Positions 1 to 6,919 of a stretch of DNA of 9,189 nucleotides are shown one piece after another (positions within the stretch are counted from its first letter, which is position 1; each line of letters begins with the position of its first letter). Made by a program: the position numbers and the translations under genes. The stretch is from CAIQPS01 sp963721365 (GTDB taxonomy: Bacteria; Actinomycetota; Thermoleophilia; RBG-16-64-13): contig CAVRJE010000022.1 of the NCBI GenBank assembly GCA_963721365.1, forward strand, positions 1-9,189, read 5' to 3'. The notes below the pieces were generated by a model that saw only the letters and a list, made by a program, of their open reading frames with translations, was not told where the DNA came from and did not search any database.

Positions 1-1875
1 TGAGTCTCGGCGGACCGCTTCTCCTGGACGGGGCGACGCTCCCGATCGAAGCGGGCGAACGGATCGGTCTTCTGGGCCGGAACGGGGCCGGCAAGTCCAC
101 CCTTCTGAAGATGCTCAACGGCGATATTCCCCCGGATTCGGGCGAGATCGTCAAAAGCGCCGGGACGCGGGTCTCCCTCCTCCCCCAGGACGTCCCCGAC
201 ACTCTGCCCGGAACGGTCTATGAGATCGTCGCTTCCGGCGGGCAGGAGCATCTGGATGTGCTGCGGCAATACCACGATCTGACGGCACAGCTGGCCCACG
301 GCGGGCGACGCGGGTCTCCTGAAGAAACTCGAGCGGGTCCAGCACCGGCTGGAGACATCCGGCGCCTGGCATTTTCACCAGCGGGTCGAGACGGTGATCG
401 GCTGGACCGGTCTCGACGAGAGACGCGGAGTTCCGGCTGCTCTCCGCGGGCCTGAAACGCCGGGTCTTCCTGGCCAGGGCCCTCGCCAACGAGCCCGATG
501 TTCTCCTGCTGGACGAGCCCACCAACCACCTGGACATCGATGCCATCCTCTGGCTGGAGGAGTTCCTGCTCAGAGTTCAACAAGACGCTCGTCTTCGTGA
601 CCCACGACCGCGCCTTCCTGCAGCGGATGGCGACCCGGATCGTGGAGATCGACCGGGGCCGCCTCCTGTCCTTCGACTGCGACTACGACACCTACCTGGA
701 GCGCCGGCAGGCCATGCTGGATGCGGAGGAGAAGACCTGGCAGGATTTCGACCAGAAGCTGGCCAAGGAGGAGGTCTGGATCCGGCAGGGGATCAAGGCC
801 CGCCGCACGCGAAACGAAGGCAGGGTGCGGGCCCTGGAGCAGCTTCGGCTCGAACGCGATCTCCGGCGGGAACGGATGGGAAACGCCCGCATCGCGATCG
901 TGGAGGCGGGCCGCAGCGGGCGGCTCGTGGCCGATGCCGAGAAGATCTCGTTCGCCTTCGACGAGAAGAAGATCGTCGAGGACTTCTCCACCACGATCAT
1001 CCGCGGGGACAGGGTCGGCATTCTCGGCCCCAACGGGTCGGGCAAGACGACTCTGCTGAAGCTCCTCCTGGGAGAACTGAAACCCCAGAAAGGCCGGGTC
1101 CGCCTGGGGGCCGGGCTGAAGATCGCCTACTTCGACCAACTCCGGGCGCAACTCGACGAAGACCGGACGCTCAGGGACAACATCGCCGACGGCGGCGACA
1201 CCGTCTCCGTGGGGGGAGCGTCGCGGCATGTCGTCGGGTATCTCCAGGACTTTCTCTTCTCCCCGGACCAGATCCAAGCGCCCGTCCGGCTGCTCTCCGG
1301 CGGCGAGCGCAACCGCCTGCTCCTGGCCAAGCTCTTCAGCGTCCCGTCGAACGTCCTGGTCCTCGACGAACCGACCAACGACCTCGATACGGAGACCCTC
1401 TCACTCCTGGAGGAACGGCTTCTGACCTACAGCGGCACGATCCTGCTGGTCAGCCACGACCGGGCCTTCCTGAACAACGTCGTCACCTCCACTCTCGTCT
1501 TCGAGAGCGACGGACGGCTGAGGGAGTATGTGGGCGGATACGACGACTGGCTTCGTCAGCGACGAGAGCCCGCAGCGCCGAAAGAACCGAAGCCGGCGAA
1601 GAAGGAGGAGAAGCCCGCCAGGGAAAGACCGTCCGCGCCGGCGAAACGCAGACTCTCCTTCAAGGAGGCGCAGGGAACTGGAAACGCTGCCCCAGAGGAT
1701 CGAGGCCCTGGAAAAGGAGCAGACCGAGATCATCGCCGCCCTGAGTTCGTCGGAGTTCTATGCCGGGAGCGACTCGGCCCAGGTGGCCTCGACCAATGCG
1801 CGACTGGAGGCGCTGGAGCTGGAACTCGATGAGGCGTATTCGCGGTGGGAGCAACTGGAAGATCTCGACAACTGA
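1..1875 (+). CDS. uup: ABC-F family ATPase, Uup type (5' partial, four frame breaks)
   Basis: Soluble tandem ABC ATPase without membrane domains; ABC-F proteins act on ribosomes or nucleic acids rather than in transport. The first Walker A (GRNGAGKS) is at 75-98, the first Walker B (LLLDEPTNHLD) at 503-535, the second Walker A (GPNGSGKT) near 1027-1050, and the second half has LLSGGERNR and LVLDEPTNDLD. The inter-domain linker contains WIRQGIKARRTRNEGRVRAL, a Uup hallmark. A charged Lys/Pro/Glu stretch leads to a C-terminal coiled coil (from about 1650) like the DNA-binding end of Uup. The reading frame changes at about 303-305 (extra G), 421 (extra A), 572 (extra A) and 1672 (extra A). Removing these four bases leaves exactly 623 codons, about 622 residues, so only the extreme N terminus lies outside the window. 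The first signature motif reads LSAG instead of LSGG. The breaks are probably sequence errors; a true pseudogene is the alternative. Confidence 0.9.
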
Positions 1876-1897
1876 AGAGCCGCCTCCGGCGCCGGTG

Positions 1898-2317
1898 CTA
1901 TCGGCGAGGGCCACCGCCTTTACTGCCGCCACGCCCACCATAGCCGCCGCCACCGCCAGGTCCGCCGTAGCCGCCGCCACCACCGTAGCCGCCGCCACCA
2001 TGGCCGCTGCTACTGCCGCCACCATAGCCGCCGCGGCTCCCGCCGAACCCACCCGGCCTACGCTGCTCCTGCTCCCGAGCGCTGTCGACATTGATGGCGC
2101 GTCCGTCGACCTCAGTACCGTTCAGCGCTGTCTTGGCCGCGTCGCCCTCTTCGGGAGTGGACATCTCGACAAAGGCGAAACCCTTGGGCCGGCCGGTGTC
2201 ACGGTCGGCGATGAGGTTGACGGACACCACTTGGCCGTGTGCTGAGAACGCCTTCTCGAGCGTCTCTTTGGTGGTGCTGTAGGCCAGGTTTCCCACGTAC
2301 AATCTTGCCGTGCTCAT
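1898..2317 (-). CDS. RRM-domain RNA-binding protein with glycine-rich tail
   Basis: 139-residue protein with a single N-terminal RNA recognition motif: RNP2 is LYVGNLAY (residues 6-13) and RNP1 is KGFAFVEM (about 45-52). From about residue 88 the chain is almost all Gly, Tyr and Ser in GGYGG-like repeats, ending in basic residues. Bacterial RRM proteins of this size resemble plant glycine-rich and cyanobacterial Rbp proteins and are thought to act as RNA chaperones, often cold-responsive; that role is inferred here. The ATG at 2317 was chosen because it sits about five bases after GGGGGA; a GTG at 2329 would add four residues (MGDL) and overlaps that ribosome binding site. The gene converges on the ABC-F gene with a 22-base gap and diverges from a second RRM gene, with which it shares about 46 of 77 RRM residues by hand alignment. 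It is intact. Confidence 0.93.
   Translation of the reverse strand: MSTARLYVGNLAYSTTKETLEKAFSAHGQVVSVNLIADRDTGRPKGFAFVEMSTPEEGDAAKTALNGTEVDGRAINVDSAREQEQRRPGGFGGSRGGYGGGSSSGHGGGGYGGGGGYGGPGGGGGYGGRGGSKGGGPRR
1901..2053 (-). repeat. GGYGG-type low-complexity repeat within RRM gene
   Basis: Imperfect tandem GGC/GGT-rich codons encode the Gly-Tyr-Gly tail of the RRM protein. On the plus strand this reads as recurring gccgccacc/gtagccgcc units. Such tracts are prone to length change and misassembly, so the exact tail length is less certain than the RRM domain. Confidence 0.7.
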
Positions 2318-2368
2318 CAAATCCCCCACTGATTAAGGATAAGGACCGCATACGTCCGACGTCTCTCC

Positions 2369-2374
2369 ATCATA
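2369..2374 (-). promoter_or_regulatory. candidate -10 box for the minus-strand RRM gene
   Basis: On the minus strand the bases read TATGAT, five of six matches to TATAAT. This would start transcription near 2362 and give a leader of roughly 45 bases before the ATG at 2317. No good -35 box lies 16-18 bases upstream, so this is only a candidate. Confidence 0.3.
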
Positions 2375-2410
2375 TCGAAATGCCGGTGACGGGTTCGTCG
2401 CCGCCTGCTG

Positions 2411-2419
2411 TGCTACACT
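2411..2419 (+). promoter_or_regulatory. candidate extended -10 promoter, distal, for the second RRM gene
   Basis: The bases read TGCTACACT, an extended -10 (TGN followed by a TATAAT-like hexamer matching four of six). Transcription would begin near 2426 and give a leader of about 115 bases before the GTG at 2542. Long leaders are common in cold-responsive RNA chaperone genes. No clear -35 box is present, which an extended -10 can tolerate. Confidence 0.3.
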
Positions 2420-2494
2420 ACAGTCAAGCATTCGTCAGGAATCTTCTTTAGGCCAAGCGCCGAGCCTCTCAACCTCCCCGCCCAGTCTCCAGTC

Positions 2495-2522
2495 TTTGCC
2501 CTTTCGCGTGTCGCAATATAAC
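2495..2522 (+). promoter_or_regulatory. candidate proximal promoter for the second RRM gene
   Basis: TATAAC at 2517-2522 matches five of six -10 bases. A weak -35-like TTTGCC at 2495-2500 lies 16 bases upstream. Transcription would begin close to 2529, leaving a very short leader that still includes the ribosome binding site at 2532-2537. Confidence 0.35.
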
Positions 2523-2531
2523 TCCGTTGAT

Positions 2532-2537
2532 GGAGGA
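2532..2537 (+). promoter_or_regulatory. ribosome binding site that fixes the GTG start of the second RRM gene
   Basis: GGAGGA lies four bases before GTG at 2542. The in-frame ATG at 2530 and TTG at 2527 overlap or precede this site and cannot use it, so the GTG is preferred. The resulting N terminus (MNSAKLYVGNL) also lines up with the paralogue (MSTARLYVGNL). Confidence 0.75.
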
Positions 2538-2541
2538 TCTA

Positions 2542-2867
2542 GTGAATTCAGCAAAACTGTACGTGGGCAACCTCAGCTATGACACTTCCGAGGCCAGCAT
2601 CAGGACCGCTTTCGAAGCTCACGGCGAAGTGGCCTCGGTCAACCTCATCACCGACCGTGATTCCGGACGCCCCAAAGGCTTCGGTTTCGTGGAGATGGGA
2701 TCGGCCGACGAAGCTCAGAAGGCCAAAGGCGCCCTCGACGGGACCCAGATGGACGGCCGTGCCCTCAAGGTGGACTGGCCAAGGAACAGGCGCCCCGTGA
2801 GCCTCGTTCAGGCGGCGGCTACGGCGGCGGTGGCAACGGCGGCGGCTTCAGCGGGAACCGCTGGTAA
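2542..2867 (+). CDS. RRM-domain RNA-binding protein, second copy (one frame break)
   Basis: Small RNA-binding protein with one RRM: RNP2 is LYVGNLSY and RNP1 is KGFGFVEM. It is about 60% identical over the RRM to the divergent gene on the other strand, so the two are paralogues. As read, the frame leaves the expected sequence after KVD near 2775 and runs to a stop at 2883 with an Ala-rich tail. Restoring one missing base there, probably a C in a CC pair, gives a tail of LAKEQAPREPRSGGGYGGGG, then a short Gly/Asn/Phe-rich end closing with NRW and TAA at 2865-2867: the expected glycine-rich tail and a 108-residue protein. A strong terminator follows. An RNA-chaperone role, perhaps in cold or stress, is inferred from the family. 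The break is more likely a sequence error than a real mutation. Confidence 0.88.
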
Positions 2868-2891
2868 GAGTCGTCACAACTGACACTTCGG

Positions 2892-2917
2892 AAACGCCGG
2901 CCTCTCGGCCGGCGTTT
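2892..2917 (+). terminator. intrinsic terminator after the second RRM gene
   Basis: Perfect 11-bp stem (2892-2902 with 2907-2917) and a four-base TCTC loop, with the 3' arm ending in TTT followed by CTG. It lies 24 bases after the corrected RRM stop and 38 bases before the rpoD start. The T-tract is short, so readthrough into rpoD is possible. Confidence 0.8.
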
Positions 2918-2922
2918 CTGCT

Positions 2923-2937
2923 GTGCCGCCGTGGCAC
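2923..2937 (+). other. small hairpin in the rpoD leader
   Basis: GTGCC at 2923-2927 pairs with GGCAC at 2933-2937 around a five-base loop. It sits between the terminator and the rpoD ribosome binding site (GGGAAGG, 2945-2951). The short stem may be fortuitous. Confidence 0.35.
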
Positions 2938-2955
2938 TCGCCAAGGGAAGGTGAG

Positions 2956-4039
2956 ATGACCATAGTTGATCTCCAACAGGACGTTCGCCCCATCGCGGAC
3001 GTCCAGGAACTCCTGCAGCTCGGCCAGGAGCGGGGCTACGTCACCAGCGAAGAGATCATGGCGCTGGTGGAAGAGTACGACATGACCGTGGAAGAGATCG
3101 AAGACCTGTACTCGCAGCTCTTCGATCAGTCCATCGAGATCTACGAGCAGAGCCCGGTCACCCAGGGTGGCCTCGACAACATCGAGCCCACTCTCGATCT
3201 GTCGATCCAGACGGTGACTCAGGACCCTCTTCGGCTGTACATGAAGGAAGCCGGGACGATCCCTCTCCTTACCAGGAACGAAGAGATCCAACTCGCCAAG
3301 CGCGTCGAGATGGGCGACAAGCGGGCCAAGGATCGCTTGATCCGGTCCAACCTGCGCCTGGTCATCTCCATCGCCAAGAACTACTACACCCAGGATATGG
3401 ATTTTCTCGACCTCATCCAGGAGGGCAACACCGGCCTCATCCGCGCGGTGGAGAAGTTCGACTACCGCAAGGGCTTCAAGTTCTCCACGTACGCCACTTG
3501 GTGGATACGGCAGGCGATCACGCGCGCCATCGCCAACCAGGATCGCAATATCCGCATCCCGGTGCACATGATCGAGAAGATCAACAAGATGGTCCGCACC
3601 GAGCGGAAGCTGCTCCAGGAGACCGGCAAGGAGCCGAGCGACGACGATCTGGCCGCTGGAATTGGGCATCGAGCCCCACGAAGTGCAGCAGATACGCACA
3701 ATCGCCCGGCGCACCACCTCCCTCGAGACTCCCGTCGGCGACGACGGGGACGCCGAACTGGGCGACTTCATCCAGAACCAGAGCACTCCCGATCCGGCCG
3801 ACGTGGTCTCCGGCATCATCGCCAAGGAGAGCCTGGCCAAAGTCCTCCAGGGCATGGACGAACGGGAGCGCAAGGTGGTGGAGCTCCGCTTTGGCTTCAA
3901 GGGCGAGCATCCGCGCACCCTGGCCGAGGTCAGCTCGCGCTTCAACGTCAGCCGGGAGCGCATCCGCCAGATCGAGGCGAAGGCCCTGGAACAGATCAAG
4001 GGGGCGCTGGAGATCCAGGCCATGAGGGAGTCGGCCTAA
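2956..4039 (+). CDS. rpoD: RNA polymerase primary sigma factor (RpoD/SigA), one frame break
   Basis: Housekeeping sigma-70 factor that directs RNA polymerase to -35/-10 promoters. An acidic region-1.1-like N terminus (residues 1-75) is followed by region 1.2 (DPLRLYMKEAGTIPLL, from residue 90), region 2 with NLRLVISIAK, FLDLIQEGNTGLIRAVEKFD and KFSTYATWWIRQAITRAIA, region 3, and region 4 with ERERKVVELRFG and the helix-turn-helix SRERIRQIEAKAL (about 320-345). The ATG at 2956 follows GGGAAGG at 2945-2951. The frame breaks at 3658-3659, where one extra G precedes GAATTGGGC. Removing it gives 361 codons and a continuous 360-residue protein with normal regions 3 and 4. Losing those regions should be lethal for a sole primary sigma factor, so a sequence error is likely. 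The protein lacks the large insert between regions 1 and 2 seen in proteobacterial RpoD. Confidence 0.94.
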
Positions 4040-4050
4040 GGGCTTCTGCC

Positions 4051-5820
4051 TCAGGGTGTGGCCGGCTTGGTACCCACGGCTATCTGTTTCGGGTACGCCG
4101 GCCAGGTGCTTATCCACACATTGTTGTGTATCACGGTGCCGTCCGGCAGGGTGACGATACGGGTCGTCTTGAGCTGCCGGCCGGTCTGGCCGCCGTCGAT
4201 GACCTTCGTCGTGCCCACGGCCATCGTCGGGTCGTTGATCTTGACCGTGCCGGGACCCTTCACGTTGTAGAACTTGCCGACGCTGTAGCTCACCTTGCGG
4301 CCATCGCTCGTCCCATAGATGGAGATGGTGGTGGTGATGCCATTGGACGACCCCCGGATCCAGATGTAGTGGTCGGTGTCGTTCACGAAGCGGAGGTTCT
4401 TGCCGCCGCCGGTGACCGTAGCGTCCCTACCCAGGGGGTAGTGGTTGATGAAGATGGAGTGATTGTGGCGCTCGGTCACCTTGAGCCCGGCCTCGAACAC
4501 CGCGTTGAACATCGTGGTCGACACCTGGCAGATGCCGCCGCCCAGGACGTCCTCCAGGGTGTTGGGGCCCACGATGCCCGGCGCCAACTTGTAGCCCCGC
4601 GCCGCGGTCCGGGGGCCTATCTGCTTGTCGAAGTTGTATGCCTGTCCGGGGGCCAGGAACACGTTCGTGGCGTACTGGGTGGTGATGCGGACGTTGGTCG
4701 GCCGGTTAGGGGGGCAGGCGTACTTGGTGGTGTAGCTCGACAGTTGATCGCCGAAGGTCGTGGCCTCGGCTTCGGCCGTGGTGAAGTCGGGCTCGATGCT
4801 GGTCACCGCCACTTCGACCGTCCGGCCCGCGGGCTCCAGCGCGGTGGCGTTCACCGCTTTGGCGGTCGCTGTTAGATCGAACGTCTCTCCGTTGACCGAC
4901 GGGATCACCCGGACATTCCCGCCGCTGGCGGTGAATCTGGCATTCACGGGCTGTATCTTCACCTCGGGGGCCAGGTTGTACAGAAAGAGCCACATCTTGC
5001 CCTCGGAGAGGTAGGGGACCAGCGTGGGGACGCCGTTCTGCCTATCGGACCTGAAGTCCAGATACGAGACGAGCTGCTCCGGCGTGAACGTCCATCGCTT
5101 GTCGTGGTTGGCAAGGGTGATGGGCGAGCCGATCATGGTCTGCGCCTGCTCTTGCGCGGCCCGGTTGTCCTCCGCCTGCACGACGGGCTCTTTGACGACT
5201 ATCGGCACATCGAGCGTCGCGGCACGCAGGGTCACAAAGAGCGACTCCATTTGGCCGCCCAGAGCGCTCGTATCCGCATCCTGCCCGTTCACACCCTCGA
5301 TCACCTTGACGGCGCCGTCCTGGATGGCCAGCCCCGCGTTGAAGGGCGTCACGTGCAGTTCGTTGGCGATGCCGCTCAGCACCGTATCGATCTTGGCCTG
5401 GTCGACGGTGCCGGTCAGCGGCAGGTCCCGGCTTTCGAAGTACAGCCTGAACCGCGTGTAGACATCCTCGAAGAAGTTGCTCTCGCGGGACACCGCCATC
5501 GCCGCGGCGACCGCGCCGTTCACGTCCATGGCCGTCCCCGCGTCGTCGGGCGTCACGGACCAGGTCTTGTCGCCACTTTTGAGAACGACGGGGCCGGCGC
5601 TATGCACCAGCCGGGAAACGGCGGCCGTGGCCTGTCCCTTGGTCATGCCCCCAAGATCGACGCCGTAGACGCTGACGCCGGCATGGACCTCATCGGTGTA
5701 GACGAGCGAATCGACCAGCACGGTGAGCCCGCACGCGACCACCACGACTCCCACGGCCACCAGGATCCAGAACCATGCGGTCCTGGTAAGGCGCTTCTTG
5801 CTGATGGTCTCTTGCTCCAC
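4051..5820 (-). CDS. VanW family protein with N-terminal membrane anchor
   Basis: 589-residue envelope protein. A basic N terminus precedes one transmembrane segment (about residues 15-36, AWFWILVAVGVVVVACGLTV), so the rest should lie outside the membrane. A GVSVYGVDLGGMTKGQA segment (about 50-66) and later repeats match the putative peptidoglycan-binding region before VanW domains. The VanW domain spans roughly 367-495 and includes GGGICQVSTTMFNAVFEAGL and ERHNHS. The C-terminal part (PDGTVIHNN to KQIAVGT) looks like a G5 domain. VanW was named for a gene in some vancomycin-resistance clusters, but its biochemical role is unknown; no other van genes are here, so a resistance function should not be assumed. 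GTG at 5820 is preferred over TTG at 5856 because GGTGAGG lies six bases upstream and the TTG overlaps a candidate -10. It converges on rpoD with an 11-base gap. It is intact. Confidence 0.88.
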   Translation of the reverse strand: MEQETISKKRLTRTAWFWILVAVGVVVVACGLTVLVDSLVYTDEVHAGVSVYGVDLGGMTKGQATAAVSRLVHSAGPVVLKSGDKTWSVTPDDAGTAMDVNGAVAAAMAVSRESNFFEDVYTRFRLYFESRDLPLTGTVDQAKIDTVLSGIANELHVTPFNAGLAIQDGAVKVIEGVNGQDADTSALGGQMESLFVTLRAATLDVPIVVKEPVVQAEDNRAAQEQAQTMIGSPITLANHDKRWTFTPEQLVSYLDFRSDRQNGVPTLVPYLSEGKMWLFLYNLAPEVKIQPVNARFTASGGNVRVIPSVNGETFDLTATAKAVNATALEPAGRTVEVAVTSIEPDFTTAEAEATTFGDQLSSYTTKYACPPNRPTNVRITTQYATNVFLAPGQAYNFDKQIGPRTAARGYKLAPGIVGPNTLEDVLGGGICQVSTTMFNAVFEAGLKVTERHNHSIFINHYPLGRDATVTGGGKNLRFVNDTDHYIWIRGSSNGITTTISIYGTSDGRKVSYSVGKFYNVKGPGTVKINDPTMAVGTTKVIDGGQTGRQLKTTRIVTLPDGTVIHNNVWISTWPAYPKQIAVGTKPATP

Positions 5821-5854
5821 GAACGGCCTCACCCCTGGATTCGAGGGACGCCAC

Positions 5855-5863
5855 AAGATACCA
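5855..5863 (-). promoter_or_regulatory. candidate extended -10 promoter for the VanW gene
   Basis: The minus strand reads TGGTATCTT, a TGN motif joined to TATCTT (four of six -10 matches). Transcription would start about 30 bases before the GTG at 5820. There is no recognisable -35. Confidence 0.35.
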
Positions 5864-5985
5864 GATGTCGCAGGCGGCGGTGCCTATCCCGAGGCCTGGG
5901 TCGAGCGATCAGCCCTGCATGATTTCGACGACGATGCGCCTGGGGCCTGCCGGCTCCCGTCATCTCGGCCCGCTCCCGCGCGAAT

Positions 5986-5999
5986 CGGCCGTCCGGCCG
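5986..5999 (-). terminator. possible GC-rich hairpin after the nitroreductase gene
   Basis: CGGCC/GGCCG with a four-base loop lies seven bases after the nitroreductase stop on the minus strand. No T-tract follows, so it is a weak terminator candidate. The rest of the 185-base gap to the VanW start shows only the candidate -10 at 5855-5863. Confidence 0.25.
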
Positions 6000-6005
6000 C
6001 CCCGC

Positions 6006-6704
6006 TCAGCCCCCGTACCGGTTGTAGTGGGTGAAGTCCTCCACGTCGCGCCGCACCCGCAGGTAGTCGGCCGGCTCCTCCACCGGGTAGCCCAGCCGCA
6101 CGGAGAAGGCCACCCGGCGATCGTCGGGGATCCCGAGGATCTCCTTGAGCTCCGCCGTGTCGGCCAGCGAACTCACGATCTGCAGGCCCAGCCCCAGCGC
6201 TTCGGCCTCCAGCCAGATGTTCTCCATGAGGCAGCCCAGGCTGATGATCCCCAGGAAGTCACCTTCGGACGCCGGCGCCCTCCGGCTGGGGTCGTACACC
6301 ACCACGAGCATGACCGGGCTGGGCAGGAGAGCCCGCTGCCGGGAGGAGATGCCGCTTTGCTCGAGCGCGTCGGCCTTGAAGTCGGGCGTCTGCCAGGCCG
6401 GCGGGAACATGGAGGCGAGCAGGCCGGTCTTGCGCTGGAGCAGTTCTTCTTTTGAAAAGGAGAGTTGCTCGTAGTTCTCGCGGATGAACGCCTCGGAGAT
6501 CGGGCGCTCCACCTGCGCGAGGGCGTCGAGCACGGCCGGGTCGTCCACCACCACGATCTCGAAGTTCTGCATGTTGTGGGCGGTCGGCGTCCAGCGGGCG
6601 GCCTCGAGCACACGTGCCAGGTCCTCTTTCGAGACGGGGCGCTCGGGGTCGAAAGCGACCCTCAGGGACTTGCGGTCGCGGATGAGGTCGAGGATGTCGG
6701 CCAT
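6006..6704 (-). CDS. nitroreductase family flavoprotein
   Basis: 232-residue cytoplasmic protein of the FMN-dependent nitroreductase fold, whose members use NAD(P)H to reduce nitro compounds, quinones or related substrates. The N terminus ILDLIRDRKSLR carries the basic cluster that contacts the flavin phosphate, and EAARWTPTAHNMQNFEIVVV matches the second conserved block. A central segment (FLGIISLGCLMENIWLEAEALGLGLQIVSS) and the closing RLGYPVEEP are also typical. The ATG at 6704 has a strong ribosome binding site, AGGAGGG, eight bases upstream. The gene stands alone: a terminator and a 334-base gap separate it from the MBL-fold gene behind it, and the VanW gene starts 185 bases downstream. 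The substrate cannot be predicted. The frame is intact. Confidence 0.9.
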   Translation of the reverse strand: MADILDLIRDRKSLRVAFDPERPVSKEDLARVLEAARWTPTAHNMQNFEIVVVDDPAVLDALAQVERPISEAFIRENYEQLSFSKEELLQRKTGLLASMFPPAWQTPDFKADALEQSGISSRQRALLPSPVMLVVVYDPSRRAPASEGDFLGIISLGCLMENIWLEAEALGLGLQIVSSLADTAELKEILGIPDDRRVAFSVRLGYPVEEPADYLRVRRDVEDFTHYNRYGG

Positions 6705-6712
6705 GTGTTGTG

Positions 6713-6719
6713 CCCTCCT
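6713..6719 (-). promoter_or_regulatory. strong ribosome binding site of the nitroreductase gene
   Basis: The minus strand reads AGGAGGG, eight bases before ATG at 6704. It settles the start against an upstream in-frame extension to about 6833, which has no comparable site. Confidence 0.8.
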
Positions 6720-6847
6720 GGTGAGCGAGTCTTTTGGCGAGCGCGACGGAAGCGTCGTGAAATACCAACCGCTACCAGGATAACAATGTCCGCTGTCTGT
6801 CTGCCTGTGGCCCATGGCCGCGCTCCGCGCCAAGCCCAGAAAAGGGG

Positions 6848-6877
6848 AAGGCCCCGGCGGGGTGCTGCCGGGGCCTT
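6848..6877 (-). terminator. intrinsic terminator between the MBL-fold and nitroreductase genes
   Basis: Perfect 11-bp stem (6848-6858 with 6867-6877) and an eight-base loop. On the minus strand the stem is followed by CCCCTTTTCTG, which suits termination of the MBL-fold transcript that ends at 7039. The plus-strand side also continues into TTCTCTC after the TT of the stem, so it could work in both directions, but I see no plus-strand gene upstream. Confidence 0.7.
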
Positions 6878-6919
6878 TTCTCTCGAGGGGGTACTCGAAG
6901 AGGAGGGGGTAGCGTCAAT

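Noticed and set aside
151..1277. Long open frames on the minus strand across the ABC-F gene
   Set aside because: They are shadows of a GC-rich coding region; the translations are Arg/Pro-rich, resemble no family and have no ribosome binding sites.
1660..2245. Ala-rich open frames opposite and across the RRM glycine-rich tail
   Set aside because: They arise from reading GGC/GCC repeats in other frames; the minus-strand RRM protein explains the sequence.
3640..3670. Programmed frameshifting in rpoD
   Set aside because: No slippery heptamer or downstream pseudoknot is visible, and no such control is known to me for sigma factors; other single-base breaks nearby favour sequence error.
2848..4023. 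391-codon minus-strand open frame opposite rpoD
   Set aside because: rpoD on the plus strand is unambiguous, and the opposite frame has no recognisable motif or start signal.
4040..4875. Apparent long extension of the sigma factor frame into the VanW gene
   Set aside because: It results from the frameshift near 3658; the true frame stops at 4037-4039.
4051..5820. VanW gene as evidence of vancomycin resistance
   Set aside because: VanW-domain proteins are widespread in Gram-positive genomes, and no vanA/B-type ligase, vanH or vanX gene is nearby.
5104..5922. 272-codon plus-strand open frame opposite the VanW gene
   Set aside because: The His/Asp/Arg-rich product has no family resemblance; the VanW protein on the minus strand covers the same bases with clear domains.
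6759..6786. TTGTTA-N16-TATTTC as a nitroreductase promoter on the minus strand
   Set aside because: Only four of six and three of six matches; too weak to list as a promoter.
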